Source: Rugamonas rubra (GTDB taxonomy: Bacteria; Pseudomonadota; Gammaproteobacteria; Burkholderiales; Burkholderiaceae_D). From it: a stretch of DNA of 64,000 bases. The position numbers and the translations under genes were made by a program. The notes beneath the pieces are model-generated. The model saw nothing but the letters and a program-made list of their open reading frames with translations, was not told the DNA's origin and ran no database searches. Shown piece by piece: positions 25,578-34,553 of the stretch. The stretch's first letter is position 1. Each line of letters begins with the position of its first letter. Location of the stretch: positions 62,001-126,000 of the forward strand of contig NZ_FOTW01000024.1 of NCBI RefSeq assembly GCF_900114705.1. Direction: 5' to 3'.

Positions 25578-25844
25578 TCACGCTTGGCGCGCCAAACCGC
25601 CCCTGCCTGCGGTCTGGTCGCCGTAGCCGAACATGAGATGTTGAACGCTGATGTCCTCATCGAGCGCATCCCAATGCAGACCAGTACCGCCGCCACTGAT
25701 GACGTAGTCGGCCAACTGCTCAGACTTGGCCCGCTGCAAACGGGGAAAGAAGCTCAAGGGCACGCCCAAGGTGCGCCCGTCAGCCAAGTGTACCCACATC
25801 GCCTGCTGGTCGAAGGTGAGTTTCAATGCTAGTGGTTCAATCAT
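25578..25844 (-). CDS. DUF2442 protein (second gene of a possible toxin-antitoxin-like pair)
   Basis: 88 aa. It matches the DUF2442 pattern: a small protein with WVHLADGRTLGVPLSFFPRL and IHWDALDEDI-like (here LHWDALDEDISVQHL) signatures. It overlaps the DUF4160 gene just upstream by 8 bases, so the two are translated together. DUF4160-DUF2442 pairs are widespread in mobile and accessory DNA and have been predicted to be toxin-antitoxin-like, but no function is established. Codon use is less GC-rich than in neighbouring genes. Confidence 0.8.
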   Translation of the reverse strand: MIEPLALKLTFDQQAMWVHLADGRTLGVPLSFFPRLQRAKSEQLADYVISGGGTGLHWDALDEDISVQHLMFGYGDQTAGRGGLARQA

Positions 25845-26082
25845 CGAAAAAATCCTCCCACACTTGTATCAAATGTTCTCGCTGCAGCTTGGCTAACTGT
25901 AGCAACGCGCCCAACTCATTGTCAGCAATTCCAAACGACTGCGCCAAACGCACTTCCGGCTCAAGCCATATCTTGGCGGAGCCGCCCCGCCCCCGAACAT
26001 GAACGTGCGCCGGCTCGCGAGGATTGCCTTCGTTTGAAAAGAAGAAGAGCGTGTATCCGTTGTAGCGCAAGATGGCGGGCAT
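25837..26082 (-). CDS. DUF4160 protein (first gene of a possible toxin-antitoxin-like pair)
   Basis: 81 aa with the DUF4160 signatures FFFSNEGNPREPAHVHVRG (the H-V-H-V core) and KIWLEPEVRLA. It starts ATG at 26082 and its stop lies within the first codons of the DUF2442 gene. It is the upstream partner of the pair. The His-rich core could be a metal site, which would suit an enzyme; this is not established. No clear promoter or operator is visible in the 100 bases before it. Confidence 0.8.
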   Translation of the reverse strand: MPAILRYNGYTLFFFSNEGNPREPAHVHVRGRGGSAKIWLEPEVRLAQSFGIADNELGALLQLAKLQREHLIQVWEDFFDD

Positions 26083-26182
26083 GGCAAGCGGGTCCTCGAC
26101 AGTCGGAACAGACTGTCATGCTAAAGCCGGCTCCACCATAGGCCTTTGTGTCCGCGCAAAGGTGGACGGGTTGAGCAACGCA

Positions 26183-26644
26183 TTAGCGCTTGAGTTGCTG
26201 GGGCAGTTGCAGGATGGCTTCGGCGTTCGACGAGGAAAAGCATTTGTCGGCCGCCTCCAAGTAGGGCAGCCAGGTGTATTGTAGATGTTCGCGCGGACTG
26301 AGGGTGATGGCGATGTCGCGCGGCACCTCGACGCTGAAGACGTGCTCGGTGTTCTCGGTCACGCCGGGCGCGTAGCGGTGGCGCCAGACCGGGTAGATGG
26401 TGTAGATGTTGGCCAGCTGCCAGTCGCGCAGCACAATATCGGCACCGGCGGCGGCGCCGGCGGCGATGCCGGTCTCCTCGAACAGCTCGCGCGCGGCGGT
26501 CTGCGCCAGCGGCTCGTCGGGCGTGTCGAGCGAGCCGGTGACCGACTGCCAAAAGCCGGCGCGGTCGGCCCGCTCGATCAGCAGCACCTGCAGGTCGGCG
26601 GTGTGGATCACCACCAGCACGGATTCGGGTATCTTGTATGGCAT
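26183..26644 (-). CDS. nudB: Dihydroneopterin triphosphate diphosphatase (Nudix)
   Basis: 153 aa from the ATG at 26644. An upstream frame start at 26695 lies in a terminator and is rejected. The Nudix box is recognisable as VTGSLDTPDEPLAQTAAREL followed by FEETGI, with one extra residue between the leading Gly and first Glu compared with the strict GX5EX7REUXEEXGU form. It removes pyrophosphate from dihydroneopterin triphosphate in folate synthesis. It lies just downstream of aspS, as in many betaproteobacteria. Confidence 0.88.
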   Translation of the reverse strand: MPYKIPESVLVVIHTADLQVLLIERADRAGFWQSVTGSLDTPDEPLAQTAARELFEETGIAAGAAAGADIVLRDWQLANIYTIYPVWRHRYAPGVTENTEHVFSVEVPRDIAITLSPREHLQYTWLPYLEAADKCFSSSNAEAILQLPQQLKR

Positions 26645-26660
26645 CTTGTTCGGGCAAAAG

Positions 26661-26686
26661 AAAAGGCGCAACCAGTGCGCCTTTTT
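26661..26686 (-). terminator. Rho-independent terminator after aspS
   Basis: AAAAGGCGCA (26661-26670), loop ACCAG, TGCGCCTTTT (26676-26685): a perfect 10-bp stem. On the minus strand it is followed by TTTTCTTTTG. It lies between the aspS stop (26731) and the nudB start, so nudB must rely on read-through or a promoter close to its start. Confidence 0.8.
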
Positions 26687-26730
26687 GAAGACCACGCCGC
26701 GTCCGCCGGGGCGGACGCAACAGATCTAGA

Positions 26731-28539
26731 TCAGCCGGCCACCTTCGGCTCGGCGGCGCGCAGACGGATGTGCAGCTCTTTGAGTTGCTTCTCGTCGACT
26801 TCGGACGGCGCCTGGGTCAGCAGGCACTGGGCGCGCTGGGTTTTCGGGAAGGCGATCACGTCGCGGATCGAATCGGAGCCGGTCATCATGGTGACGATGC
26901 GGTCCAGGCCGAAGGCCAGGCCACCGTGCGGCGGCGCGCCGTATTGCAGCGCGTCGAGCAGGAAGCCGAACTTCAGGCGGGCCTCGTCGGCGTCGATCTT
27001 CAGCGCGCGGAACACCTTCGACTGCACTTCCTCGCGGTGGATACGGATCGAACCGCCGCCCAGTTCCCAACCGTTCAAGACCATGTCGTAGGCCTTGGCG
27101 ATGCAGGCGCCCGGATTGGTTTCCAGCATGTCCTCGTGGCCGTCCTTCGGCGCGGTGAACGGGTGGTGGGTCGCGGTCCAACGGTCGGCTTCCTCGTCGT
27201 AGTCGAACATCGGGAAGTCGACCACCCACAGCGGCGCCCAGACGTCGTCGAACAGGCCGGCCTTCTTGCCGAATTCGCTGTGGCCGATCTTCACGCGTAG
27301 CGCGCCGATGGCGTCGTTGACCACCTTGGCCTTGTCGGCGCCGAAGAAGATCAGGTCGCCGTCCTGCGCGCCGGTCAGTTCCAGCACCTTGGCCAGGGCG
27401 GCGTCGTGCAGGTTCTTGACGATCGGCGACTGCAGGCCGTCACGGCCCTTGGCCTTCTCGTTGACCTTGATGTAGGCCAGGCCGCGGGCGCCGTAGATGG
27501 CGACGAACTGGGTGTAGGCGTCGATTTCCGAACGCGGCATCTCGCCACCCTTCGGTACGCGCAGGCCGACCACGCGGCCGTTGGGCAGGTTGGCGGCGCC
27601 GGAGAAGACCTTGAAGTCGACGTCCTTCATCACTTCGGTCAGGTCGGTGAACTCGAGCTTGACGCGCATGTCCGGCTTGTCCGAACCGTATTTGCCCATC
27701 GCCTCGGCGAATTCCATCACCGGGAAGGGGTTCGGCAGCTCGATGTCCAGGGTGTTCTTGAAGACCTTGCGGATCATGTCCTCGAACAGGTCGCGGATCT
27801 CTTGTTCGGTCAGGAAGGAGGTCTCGCAGTCGATCTGGGTGAACTCGGGCTGGCGGTCGGCGCGCAGGTCCTCGTCGCGGAAGCACTTGACGATCTGGTA
27901 GTAGCGGTCGAAGTTGGCCACCATCAGCAGCTGCTTGAACAGCTGCGGCGATTGCGGCAGGGCGAAGAAGTTGCCGGCGTTGACGCGCGACGGCACCAGG
28001 TAGTCGCGCGCGCCTTCCGGGGTCGACTTGGTCAGCATCGGGGTTTCGATGTCGATGAAGCCCAGCTCGTCGAGATACTTGCGCACTTCCATCGTCACCT
28101 TGTAGCGCAGGCGCAGGTTGTTCTGCATCTGCGGACGGCGCAGGTCGAGCACGCGGTGGGTCAGGCGGGTGGTTTCGGACAGGTTGTCGTCGTCCAGCTG
28201 GAACGGCACCGGCACCGAGGCGTTCAGCACTTCCAGCTCGGCGCAGACCACTTCGACCTTGCCCGAGTTCAGGTTGTTGTTGATGGTGCCTTCGGTGCGG
28301 GCGGTGACCACGCCGGTGACGCGCAGGCAGAACTCGTTGCGCACTGCCTCGGCGACTTTGAACATCTCGGCTTGCTCGGGATTGCAGACGATCTGCACCA
28401 GGCCTTCGCGGTCGCGCAGGTCGATGAAGATCAGGCTGCCGTGGTCGCGGCGGCGGTGTACCCAGCCGCACAGGCTGACGGTTTGGCCGAGCAGGGCTTC
28501 AGTGGTGAGGCCGCAGTAGTGAGTACGCATTGAGGACAT
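26731..28539 (-). CDS. aspS: Aspartyl-tRNA synthetase
   Basis: 602 aa class II synthetase. An N-terminal OB-fold anticodon domain (about 1-110, with the WVHRRRDHGSLIFIDLRDR pattern) is followed by the class II core: motif 2 FRDEDLRADRQPEFTQID and motif 3 GLAFGLDRI, with the bacterial GAD insertion between. It charges tRNA-Asp; the subtype (discriminating or not) cannot be decided by eye. The ATG at 28539 has GAGAAA upstream; an internal ATG at 28530 is the alternative. Confidence 0.97.
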   Translation of the reverse strand: MSSMRTHYCGLTTEALLGQTVSLCGWVHRRRDHGSLIFIDLRDREGLVQIVCNPEQAEMFKVAEAVRNEFCLRVTGVVTARTEGTINNNLNSGKVEVVCAELEVLNASVPVPFQLDDDNLSETTRLTHRVLDLRRPQMQNNLRLRYKVTMEVRKYLDELGFIDIETPMLTKSTPEGARDYLVPSRVNAGNFFALPQSPQLFKQLLMVANFDRYYQIVKCFRDEDLRADRQPEFTQIDCETSFLTEQEIRDLFEDMIRKVFKNTLDIELPNPFPVMEFAEAMGKYGSDKPDMRVKLEFTDLTEVMKDVDFKVFSGAANLPNGRVVGLRVPKGGEMPRSEIDAYTQFVAIYGARGLAYIKVNEKAKGRDGLQSPIVKNLHDAALAKVLELTGAQDGDLIFFGADKAKVVNDAIGALRVKIGHSEFGKKAGLFDDVWAPLWVVDFPMFDYDEEADRWTATHHPFTAPKDGHEDMLETNPGACIAKAYDMVLNGWELGGGSIRIHREEVQSKVFRALKIDADEARLKFGFLLDALQYGAPPHGGLAFGLDRIVTMMTGSDSIRDVIAFPKTQRAQCLLTQAPSEVDEKQLKELHIRLRAAEPKVAG

Positions 28540-28602
28540 GTTATTTCTCAGTTCAGGTTAAATTTCAATTCGCCGCCGCCTAGGCGCGGCGTGTTTGCGT
28601 GT

Positions 28603-29220
28603 TTATTTGCTTGCCGCCTCGTTGGCCGGCGGCGCGTCCGGCGCCACCACGCCCATCGAGACGATGTACTTCAGGGCGGCGTCGACGCTCATGTCGAGCT
28701 CGACCACGTCCTGGCGCGCCATCATCAGGAAGAAGCCCGAGGTGGGGTTGGGCGTGGTCGGCACGTAGACGCTAACGTAGTCGCCCACCAGGTGGTTCTT
28801 CACATCGCCGCCCGGCGTGCCGGTGAGGAAGGCGATGGTCCAGGAGTTCTGGTGCGGATACGGCACCAGCACGGCCTTGCGGAAGGCGTTGCCGGACGAC
28901 GAGAACAAGGTGTCGGAGACCTGCTTGACGCTGCCGTACAGGGAGCTGACCACGGGGATGCGCTGCAACAGGCGCTCCCACAGCTTGACCACGTAGTTGC
29001 CGACCAGGTTGTTGGTCAACAGGCCGGTGACGAACACGATCAGCACCGTCAGCATGGTGCCCAGGCCGGGGATGTCGAAGCCGATCAGGGTGCGCGGCTG
29101 CCAGCGCTCGGGCACGATCAACAAGGACTGGTCCATGGTGCTGACCACCAGGTTCAGCACCCAGGCGGTGATCGCCAGCGGCACCAAAATCAGCAAACCG
29201 GTAATGAAATATTTGCGCAT
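28603..29220 (-). CDS. DUF502 family membrane protein
   Basis: 205 aa from the ATG at 29220; the longer frame to 29421 is arginine/proline-rich shadow sequence. Two membrane spans are visible: FITGLLILVPLAITAWVLNL (about 4-23) and a second at about 60-80 (TMLTVLIVFVTGLLTNNLV). DUF502 proteins are small inner-membrane proteins of unknown function, commonly next to aspS in betaproteobacteria. It sits between the FmdB gene and aspS on the same strand and is probably cotranscribed. Confidence 0.88.
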   Translation of the reverse strand: MRKYFITGLLILVPLAITAWVLNLVVSTMDQSLLIVPERWQPRTLIGFDIPGLGTMLTVLIVFVTGLLTNNLVGNYVVKLWERLLQRIPVVSSLYGSVKQVSDTLFSSSGNAFRKAVLVPYPHQNSWTIAFLTGTPGGDVKNHLVGDYVSVYVPTTPNPTSGFFLMMARQDVVELDMSVDAALKYIVSMGVVAPDAPPANEAASK

Positions 29221-29287
29221 CGTGTTCTCTGTGAAGGGTGATGGCGGCAGGCTGCCGCCTCGGCCCGGCCTGGCCTGATCCTCTTGT

Positions 29288-29596
29288 TTAGTCCGCTCCC
29301 GATTTGCCGGACGGCGTGCTCGCGGCCGGCGCGGCGGCCGCTGCCGGCACCGTGGTGTCGGCCTTGGCGGCGCCCTCGACCGGGCCGCTGGACACGCCGG
29401 TGGCCGGCGCGGTGCCGCCACGGAAATCGGTGGCGTACCATCCGGTGCCCTTCAGCTGGAAACCGGCGGCGGTCAGTTGTTTCTTAAAGCTTGCCTTGCC
29501 ACAGGTCGGGCAATCAGTCAGCTGCGGGTCGGAGATCTTTTGCAAGACATCCTTGGCAAAGCCACATTCCTCGCAGCGGTAAGCGTAGATCGGCAT
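29288..29596 (-). CDS. FmdB-family zinc-ribbon protein
   Basis: 102 aa. The N-terminus has the FmdB pattern MPIYAYRCEECG with Cys8 and Cys11, then Cys29 and Cys32 in DCPTCGK, giving a four-Cys zinc ribbon. The rest is a low-complexity Ala/Pro/Thr tail. FmdB proteins are proposed regulators, but the role in betaproteobacteria is unknown. It lies upstream of the DUF502 and aspS genes on the same strand. Confidence 0.88.
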   Translation of the reverse strand: MPIYAYRCEECGFAKDVLQKISDPQLTDCPTCGKASFKKQLTAAGFQLKGTGWYATDFRGGTAPATGVSSGPVEGAAKADTTVPAAAAAPAASTPSGKSGAD

Positions 29597-29717
29597 CTAT
29601 TACTCCGCAAAAATCATCAAAAACCCTGAATTATAAAGCTTTTTCCCGGCCCATCGCGGTTTTCCGCTGGCCGGGAGGCCGGCACGCCACAGCGCGGCCA
29701 CGCCGCCAGCGACGGCG

Positions 29718-30314
29718 TCAGCGGCGGCGCCAGACCAGCCAGCGCTCCTTGCCCTCGAACACGGCGATGGAGTCGGCCACGGCGGCGTCCTCGACGCAGT
29801 CGAAGTGCGGCGCCAGCAGCGCGTCCAGCTGTTCGCGGGCGATGCCGAACGGCGGGCCCTTGGCCACATTGTCGAAAAAGAAATAGCCGGCCAGCAGCGC
29901 GCCGGGCGCCAGCAACTCGGCCCAGCGTGCCGCCACCTGCGGCCACAGGGCGCGCGGCATGGCGCACAGGAAGGCGCGCTCGTAGATCAGTTGCAGCGGA
30001 CCGGCCGGCTGCCAGGCGAAGAAGTCGGCCTCCACCACCCTGCCCGCCCACGGCCCGACGGCGGCCTTGGCGGCGGCCACCGCCGCCGGCGAGAAGTCGA
30101 TGGCGGTGACGTCCCAGCCCGCCTCGGCCAGGCAGGCCAACTCGTAGGCCGAGCCGCAGCCGGGAATCAAGGTGCGCAGCGGCGCCGGCGCGGCGGCGAC
30201 GAAGTCGCGCAGGGCCTGCGGCACGCCGCCCTTGTCCCAGGGGGTGAAGTTGCCGGCGAAGCGCTCGTCCCAGAAGGCGGGCTTGAGCGGGTCGCGCTCA
30301 TTAAATTCTTGCAT
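29718..30314 (-). CDS. SAM-dependent methyltransferase (TPMT-like)
   Basis: 198 aa from the ATG at 30314. The frame runs open far upstream, but that part lies on top of ubiB in another frame. SAM-binding motif I is TLIPGCGSAYELACLAEAG, with the acidic end of strand 2 in DVTAIDFS. The overall pattern (RDPLKPAFWDERF, PWDKGGVPQAL) is that of the thiopurine methyltransferase-like bacterial group. The substrate is unknown. It is 20 bases downstream of ubiB. Confidence 0.85.
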   Translation of the reverse strand: MQEFNERDPLKPAFWDERFAGNFTPWDKGGVPQALRDFVAAAPAPLRTLIPGCGSAYELACLAEAGWDVTAIDFSPAAVAAAKAAVGPWAGRVVEADFFAWQPAGPLQLIYERAFLCAMPRALWPQVAARWAELLAPGALLAGYFFFDNVAKGPPFGIAREQLDALLAPHFDCVEDAAVADSIAVFEGKERWLVWRRR

Positions 30315-30334
30315 GTCTGCCGCCTTTGATTCAA

Positions 30335-31903
30335 TTACTGCATGTGTTGCCAGCGCAGGTAGAGCTGGAAGCCGAGCACGCCGATGGCGAAGGCGCCGGC
30401 GAAATAGATCACCAGGCTGAGCAGGCGGTTGGTGCGCTGCTGCTCGACTATCAGCGTTTTGATCAGGTCGCTGTTGTCGGCCGGCCGCTCGCCGCCCTGC
30501 TCCAGCGCGCGGTGCAGCAGGCGCGGCAGTTGCGGCAGGATGTGGGTGTAGCGCGGCGCCTCGGCCTTCAGGCGCTGCCACATGCCCTGCCAGCCGACCT
30601 GCTCGGCCATCCAGTTTTCCAGGTAGGGCTTGGCGGTCTTCCACAGGTCGAGGTCGGGGTCGAGCTGGCGGCCCAGGCCTTCGATGTTGAGCAGGGTCTT
30701 TTGCAGCAACACCAGCTGCGGCTGCACCTCGACGTTGAAGCGGCGCGAGGTTTGGAACAGGCGCAGCAGGATCTGGCCGAAGGAGATGTCCTTCAGCGGC
30801 CGGTCGAAGATCGGCTCGCAGCAGGCGCGCACGGCCGATTCGAGCTCGTCGACGCGGGTCTCCTTGGGCGCCCAGCCGGACTCGATGTGGGCCTCGGCGA
30901 CGCGCTTGTAGTCGCGGCGGAAGAAGGCCAGGAAGTTCTGCGACAGGTAGTCCTTGTCGAAGTCGTTCAGGGTGCCGACGATGCCGAAGTCGAGCGCGAT
31001 GTAGCGGCCGAAGGTGGCCGGGTCGACCGACACCAAAATATTGCCAGGGTGCATGTCGGCGTGGAAGAAGCCGTCGCGGAACACCTGGGTGAAGAAGATC
31101 TCCACGCCGTCGCTCGACAGCTTTTTCAGGTCGACGCCGGCCGCCGCCAGCCGGTCGATCTGCGACACGGGAATGCCGTGCATGCGCTCCATGACGATCA
31201 CGCTGCTCGAGCAATAGTCCCAGTACATCTCCGGCACCAGCAACAGGTCGGAGCCGGCGAAGTTGCGCCGCAGCTGGCTGGCGTTGGCCGCCTCGCGCAT
31301 CAGGTCGAGCTCGTCGTGCAGGTACTTGTCGAACTCGGCCACCACCTCCTTCGGTTTCAGGCGCTTGCTGTCGGCCCAGATGCGGCCGATCAGCTCGGCG
31401 GCCAGGTGCATCAGCGCGACGTCCTCGTCGATCGACTTCTTCATGCCGGGGCGCAGCACCTTGACGGCCACTTGCTTGCCGTCCTTCAAGGTGGCGAAGT
31501 GCACCTGGGCGATCGAGGCCGAGGCCACCGGCGTGCGCTCGAACGAGGCGAACAGCTGGTCCGGGTGGGCGCCGAGCGACTTTTGGATCTGCGCGATGGC
31601 CAGGTCGGAGGGGAACGGCGGCACGCGGTCCTGCAGCTTGGCCAGCTCCTCGACCAGGTCGAGCGGGATCAGGTCGCGCCGGGTCGACAGCACCTGGCCG
31701 AACTTGACGAAGATCGGGCCGAGGTCCTCCAGCGCCATGCGCAGGCGCTCGCCGCGCGGCGCCGAGATGTCGCGCCAGAAGATGATGGTGTCGATCAGCT
31801 TGGCGGTGCGCGGCACCTTCAGGCCGGAGATGGCGATTTCGTCGAGGCCGTAACGGATGGCGACCCGCAGGATTTTCAGCAGGCGCAGGAATTTCAAGAT
31901 CAT
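30335..31903 (-). CDS. ubiB: UbiB, atypical kinase required for ubiquinone synthesis
   Basis: 522 aa from the ATG at 31903, which overlaps the ubiJ stop (ATGA). ABC1/ADCK family landmarks: KFGQVLSTR, ASASIAQVH with the family's Ala-rich loop, VAVKVLRPG with the ATP-binding Lys, FFHADMHPGN (catalytic loop) and ALDFGIVG (DFG-like). A C-terminal membrane anchor (about 495-515) ends the protein. UbiB is an ATPase that supports coenzyme Q synthesis, probably by helping extract lipid intermediates. With ubiJ and ubiE nearby it forms a ubiquinone gene group. Confidence 0.95.
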   Translation of the reverse strand: MILKFLRLLKILRVAIRYGLDEIAISGLKVPRTAKLIDTIIFWRDISAPRGERLRMALEDLGPIFVKFGQVLSTRRDLIPLDLVEELAKLQDRVPPFPSDLAIAQIQKSLGAHPDQLFASFERTPVASASIAQVHFATLKDGKQVAVKVLRPGMKKSIDEDVALMHLAAELIGRIWADSKRLKPKEVVAEFDKYLHDELDLMREAANASQLRRNFAGSDLLLVPEMYWDYCSSSVIVMERMHGIPVSQIDRLAAAGVDLKKLSSDGVEIFFTQVFRDGFFHADMHPGNILVSVDPATFGRYIALDFGIVGTLNDFDKDYLSQNFLAFFRRDYKRVAEAHIESGWAPKETRVDELESAVRACCEPIFDRPLKDISFGQILLRLFQTSRRFNVEVQPQLVLLQKTLLNIEGLGRQLDPDLDLWKTAKPYLENWMAEQVGWQGMWQRLKAEAPRYTHILPQLPRLLHRALEQGGERPADNSDLIKTLIVEQQRTNRLLSLVIYFAGAFAIGVLGFQLYLRWQHMQ

Positions 31904-32559
31904 TGAGGGTCCGTATCGAATTGCGAGAGGATGGCCTGGCGCGCGGCCAGCTTCTGTTCCAGCTTGGCCAGGCGCTTGGCGGCCCGTTCGACGTCGTCGC
32001 GCAGGCGCGCCACGTCGGCCGAGAAAGCGGCCACCACGGGCGGACGCAGCAGCATCGGCTGCTCGTCGAGGAAGTATTCGGCGACGTTCTCGGCCAGCTT
32101 CTGCTGGCCGGCCTTGATGGCGCCGAAGGCGGCCTTGGCGCCGGCCACCACGCGCACGGCGGCCACCGGGCCGATCACCTTCTCCAGGTCGTGCTCGGCC
32201 TCCCAGCGCAGCGATTTGCTCAGGCTGGAGATGGCGTTGGCGAACTCGGCGTCGCCGTCGATCTTGACGTAGGAAAAGGCGCGCTCGCGCTGTTGCAGGA
32301 TCAGCGGCAGGTCGGACAGCTTGAGGCGGATGGTGACGGCGGCCTCCTGTTCGGCCGGGGCCGCCTGCAGCAGGCCGTCGCCGGCGACGCGCACACGCAG
32401 CGCCAGGCTGCCGGCGTCGACGCAGGCGACCTTGCCGGCGTGCAGCAGCAATTCCTGCCGCGCCCAGGGCTCCTGGGCCAGCAGGTGGTTGACGGTGGCG
32501 ATGACGGGCGCGGCCGCGTCCGGAAGGGAGGGGAAAGGGGATGAATTCGGTGGTGTCAT
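31900..32559 (-). CDS. ubiJ: UbiJ, ubiquinone biosynthesis accessory factor (SCP2 domain)
   Basis: 219 aa from the ATG at 32559 (MTPPNSSPF); an upstream in-frame start at 32574 is possible. An N-terminal sterol-carrier (SCP2) domain at about 15-120 is recognisable by the pattern VTIRLKLSDLPLILQ and YVKIDGDAEFA. A charged C-terminal helix (about 180-215) is probably coiled coil. UbiJ binds lipid ubiquinone intermediates in the soluble Ubi metabolon. The stop overlaps the ubiB ATG, giving coupled translation. Confidence 0.9.
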   Translation of the reverse strand: MTPPNSSPFPSLPDAAAPVIATVNHLLAQEPWARQELLLHAGKVACVDAGSLALRVRVAGDGLLQAAPAEQEAAVTIRLKLSDLPLILQQRERAFSYVKIDGDAEFANAISSLSKSLRWEAEHDLEKVIGPVAAVRVVAGAKAAFGAIKAGQQKLAENVAEYFLDEQPMLLRPPVVAAFSADVARLRDDVERAAKRLAKLEQKLAARQAILSQFDTDPQ

Positions 32560-32571
32560 GCGTTCGCCGCT

Positions 32572-32603
32572 CAAAAAACAAAACCGCCCGGAAAGTGGGC
32601 GGT
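32572..32603 (-). terminator. Rho-independent terminator after the Tim44-like gene
   Basis: On the minus strand ACCGCCC pairs with GGGCGGT (+ strand 32583-32589 and 32597-32603) around a 7-base loop, followed by TTTTGTTTTTT (32572-32582). It lies between the Tim44-like stop (32670) and the ubiJ start, so ubiJ-ubiB form a separate transcript. Confidence 0.8.
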
Positions 32604-32669
32604 CTTGATCTTACCAGTTCGCCGGGCAATATCCCGGCGGCCTGGTCAAATTACCTGCACCCGCGCGTG

Positions 32670-33632
32670 TCAGGACAGTTGCTGGATACCGGCCAGCATC
32701 CAACCGCTGCCGCCGGACACCGGCTTGCTCAGGTTCCACACTTCCTGGAACGGTTCGGCGGCGGCCGTCGGCGCCGACTTGATCATGCCGGCGAACTTGA
32801 CGCTGGCCAGGTACTCGTTGGCGGCCGTTTCGATGCCGAGCAGCTCGGCGTCGATGGTCACGACGTCGGTGAAGTCGGCCTGCGCGCCGCGCTCGCTGAT
32901 CTGCATCTTCAGCTCGGCGAACACCTCGGGCGTGGTGAATTCACGGATGTCGGCGACGTCGCCCTTGTCCCAGGCCGCCTGCAGGCGGATGAAGTTGCTC
33001 TTGGCCACGCGCAGGAAGACCGGCGCGTCGAAGTCGGCCGGCACGCCCCACGGCGTGTGGGCGACCGGCTTGTCCAAGCCCGCACCCGACGAGACCGGTT
33101 GCAGCGGCGGCAGCGGCTCGTAGGCCTGGGCCGGCAGACGCGAGCCGATTTCCGGCGTGGCGTTGGCGCCGCCGAAGCCGCCGCCCATGCCGCCGCCGAA
33201 GGCGCTAGGCGCCAGCGGCGCGGCGTTGGCGCTGTTGCCAGCGTTGCGGTTGCGGATCATGCGGATGATGAAGAAGGCCGCGCCGGCCAGCAGGGCCAGC
33301 ATGATGATCGAGCCGAACATGCTGCCCAGGGCGCCGCCCATGCCGAAGTGCGACAACAGGGCGCCCACGCCCAGACCGAGCAGCGCGCCGCCCAGAATGC
33401 CCTTCCAAGGGCTGGCCGGCTTGGGCGGGATGGCTGGCGCGGCCGGTGTCGGTGCCGGCGCGGCGGCCGGACGCGGCGCCTGTTGGGCCGGCGCTGGCGC
33501 GGTGCGGCTGACGTTGGACGACTGGCGGCCGATCGAGCGGCCACCGCCCATCGGACGGGCGATCGACTCGGCCATCATCGAAAAGGCGGACACGGCCAGC
33601 ATGGCGCCGATCAGGATTTTCTTCATGTTCAT
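32670..33632 (-). CDS. Tim44-like domain membrane protein
   Basis: 320 aa. An N-terminal signal/anchor (about 4-25) is followed by a Pro/Ala-rich linker (AAPAPTPAAPAIPPK), a glycine-rich stretch with a membrane span (IIMLALLAGAAFFIIRMI, about 109-126), and a C-terminal Tim44-like domain from about 190 (FLRVAKSNFIRLQAAWDKGD, typical). Tim44-like bacterial proteins are periplasmic or membrane associated, and their role is not settled. It is located between ubiE and ubiJ on the same strand, with its own terminator downstream. Confidence 0.85.
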   Translation of the reverse strand: MNMKKILIGAMLAVSAFSMMAESIARPMGGGRSIGRQSSNVSRTAPAPAQQAPRPAAAPAPTPAAPAIPPKPASPWKGILGGALLGLGVGALLSHFGMGGALGSMFGSIIMLALLAGAAFFIIRMIRNRNAGNSANAAPLAPSAFGGGMGGGFGGANATPEIGSRLPAQAYEPLPPLQPVSSGAGLDKPVAHTPWGVPADFDAPVFLRVAKSNFIRLQAAWDKGDVADIREFTTPEVFAELKMQISERGAQADFTDVVTIDAELLGIETAANEYLASVKFAGMIKSAPTAAAEPFQEVWNLSKPVSGGSGWMLAGIQQLS

Positions 33633-33655
33633 GTTCTGTGCTTCCTAGAAGTGTC

Positions 33656-34390
33656 TTACAGTTTGATACCGGTGTGTAAAGCGGCCACACCTGCCGTCAG
33701 ATTGTAATACTGTACATTTTCCAGGCCGGCGTCCTGCATCATCGTCTTCAGGGTTTCCTGGTCGGGGTGCATGCGGATCGACTCGGCCAGATAGCGGTAG
33801 CTCTCGGCGTCGCCGGCGATTTTTTGGCCCAACCACGGCAGCACCTGGAAGGAATACAGGTCGTATGGTTTTTGCAATGCCGCCGGCACCTTGGAGAACT
33901 CCAGCACCAGCAGCTTGCCGCCCGGTTTCAACACGCGGCGCATTTCCGCCAGCGCCTGGTCCTTGTGGGTCATGTTGCGCAGGCCGAAGGCGACGCTGAC
34001 GCGGTCGAAATAGTTGTCCGGGAAGGGGAGTTTTTCCGCGTCACACAACAAGGTGGGGGTCAACAGGCCGCGATTCAAGAGGCGGTCGCGGCCGACGCGC
34101 AACATCGACTCGTTGATGTCGGTCAGCCACACCTCGCCGGTCGGGCCGGCCTGCTTGGCGAAGGCCTTGGCCAGGTCGCCGGTGCCGCCGGCAATGTCGA
34201 GCACCTTGAAGCCGGGACGCACGCCGGCGTGGGCGATGGTGAAGGTCTTCCACAAACGGTGCAGGCCGGCCGACATGAGATCGTTCATCACATCGTATTT
34301 GGCGGCGACGGAGTGGAAAACCTTGGCGACTTCGCGGACTTTGTCGTCTTCAGCGACGGTTTTGTAACCGAAATGAGTAGTGTTGGTCAT
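33656..34390 (-). CDS. ubiE: UbiE, ubiquinone/menaquinone C-methyltransferase
   Basis: 244 aa. SAM-binding motif I is VLDIAGGTGDLAKAFAKQAG, with further UbiE signatures YDVMNDLMSAGLHRLWK near the N-terminus and RMHPDQETL plus YNLTAGVAALHTG at the C-terminus. It adds the methyl group at C2 of the ubiquinone ring (and of menaquinone where present). It is followed after 23 bases by the Tim44-like gene. Length and motifs are normal. Confidence 0.97.
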   Translation of the reverse strand: MTNTTHFGYKTVAEDDKVREVAKVFHSVAAKYDVMNDLMSAGLHRLWKTFTIAHAGVRPGFKVLDIAGGTGDLAKAFAKQAGPTGEVWLTDINESMLRVGRDRLLNRGLLTPTLLCDAEKLPFPDNYFDRVSVAFGLRNMTHKDQALAEMRRVLKPGGKLLVLEFSKVPAALQKPYDLYSFQVLPWLGQKIAGDAESYRYLAESIRMHPDQETLKTMMQDAGLENVQYYNLTAGVAALHTGIKL

Positions 34391-34553
34391 ATTGGGCGGC
34401 CTGTTAGTTTGCCAGCATTATACAAGCGGCCGCCCGGTAGAAGACGATGGATGTGAAACGGGGCGACGTATGTCATGCCGCGCGGTGCCGAGCTGGCGCG
34501 GCCGGGCGCGCTGGCGCTTGCGCGCGGCGCGCGCGCAGGGACGCGGCGCGCCT

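Noticed and set aside
29718..31214. 498-codon frame including the methyltransferase
   Set aside because: Only the last 198 codons (from 30314) are a methyltransferase; the rest is ubiB read in the wrong frame.
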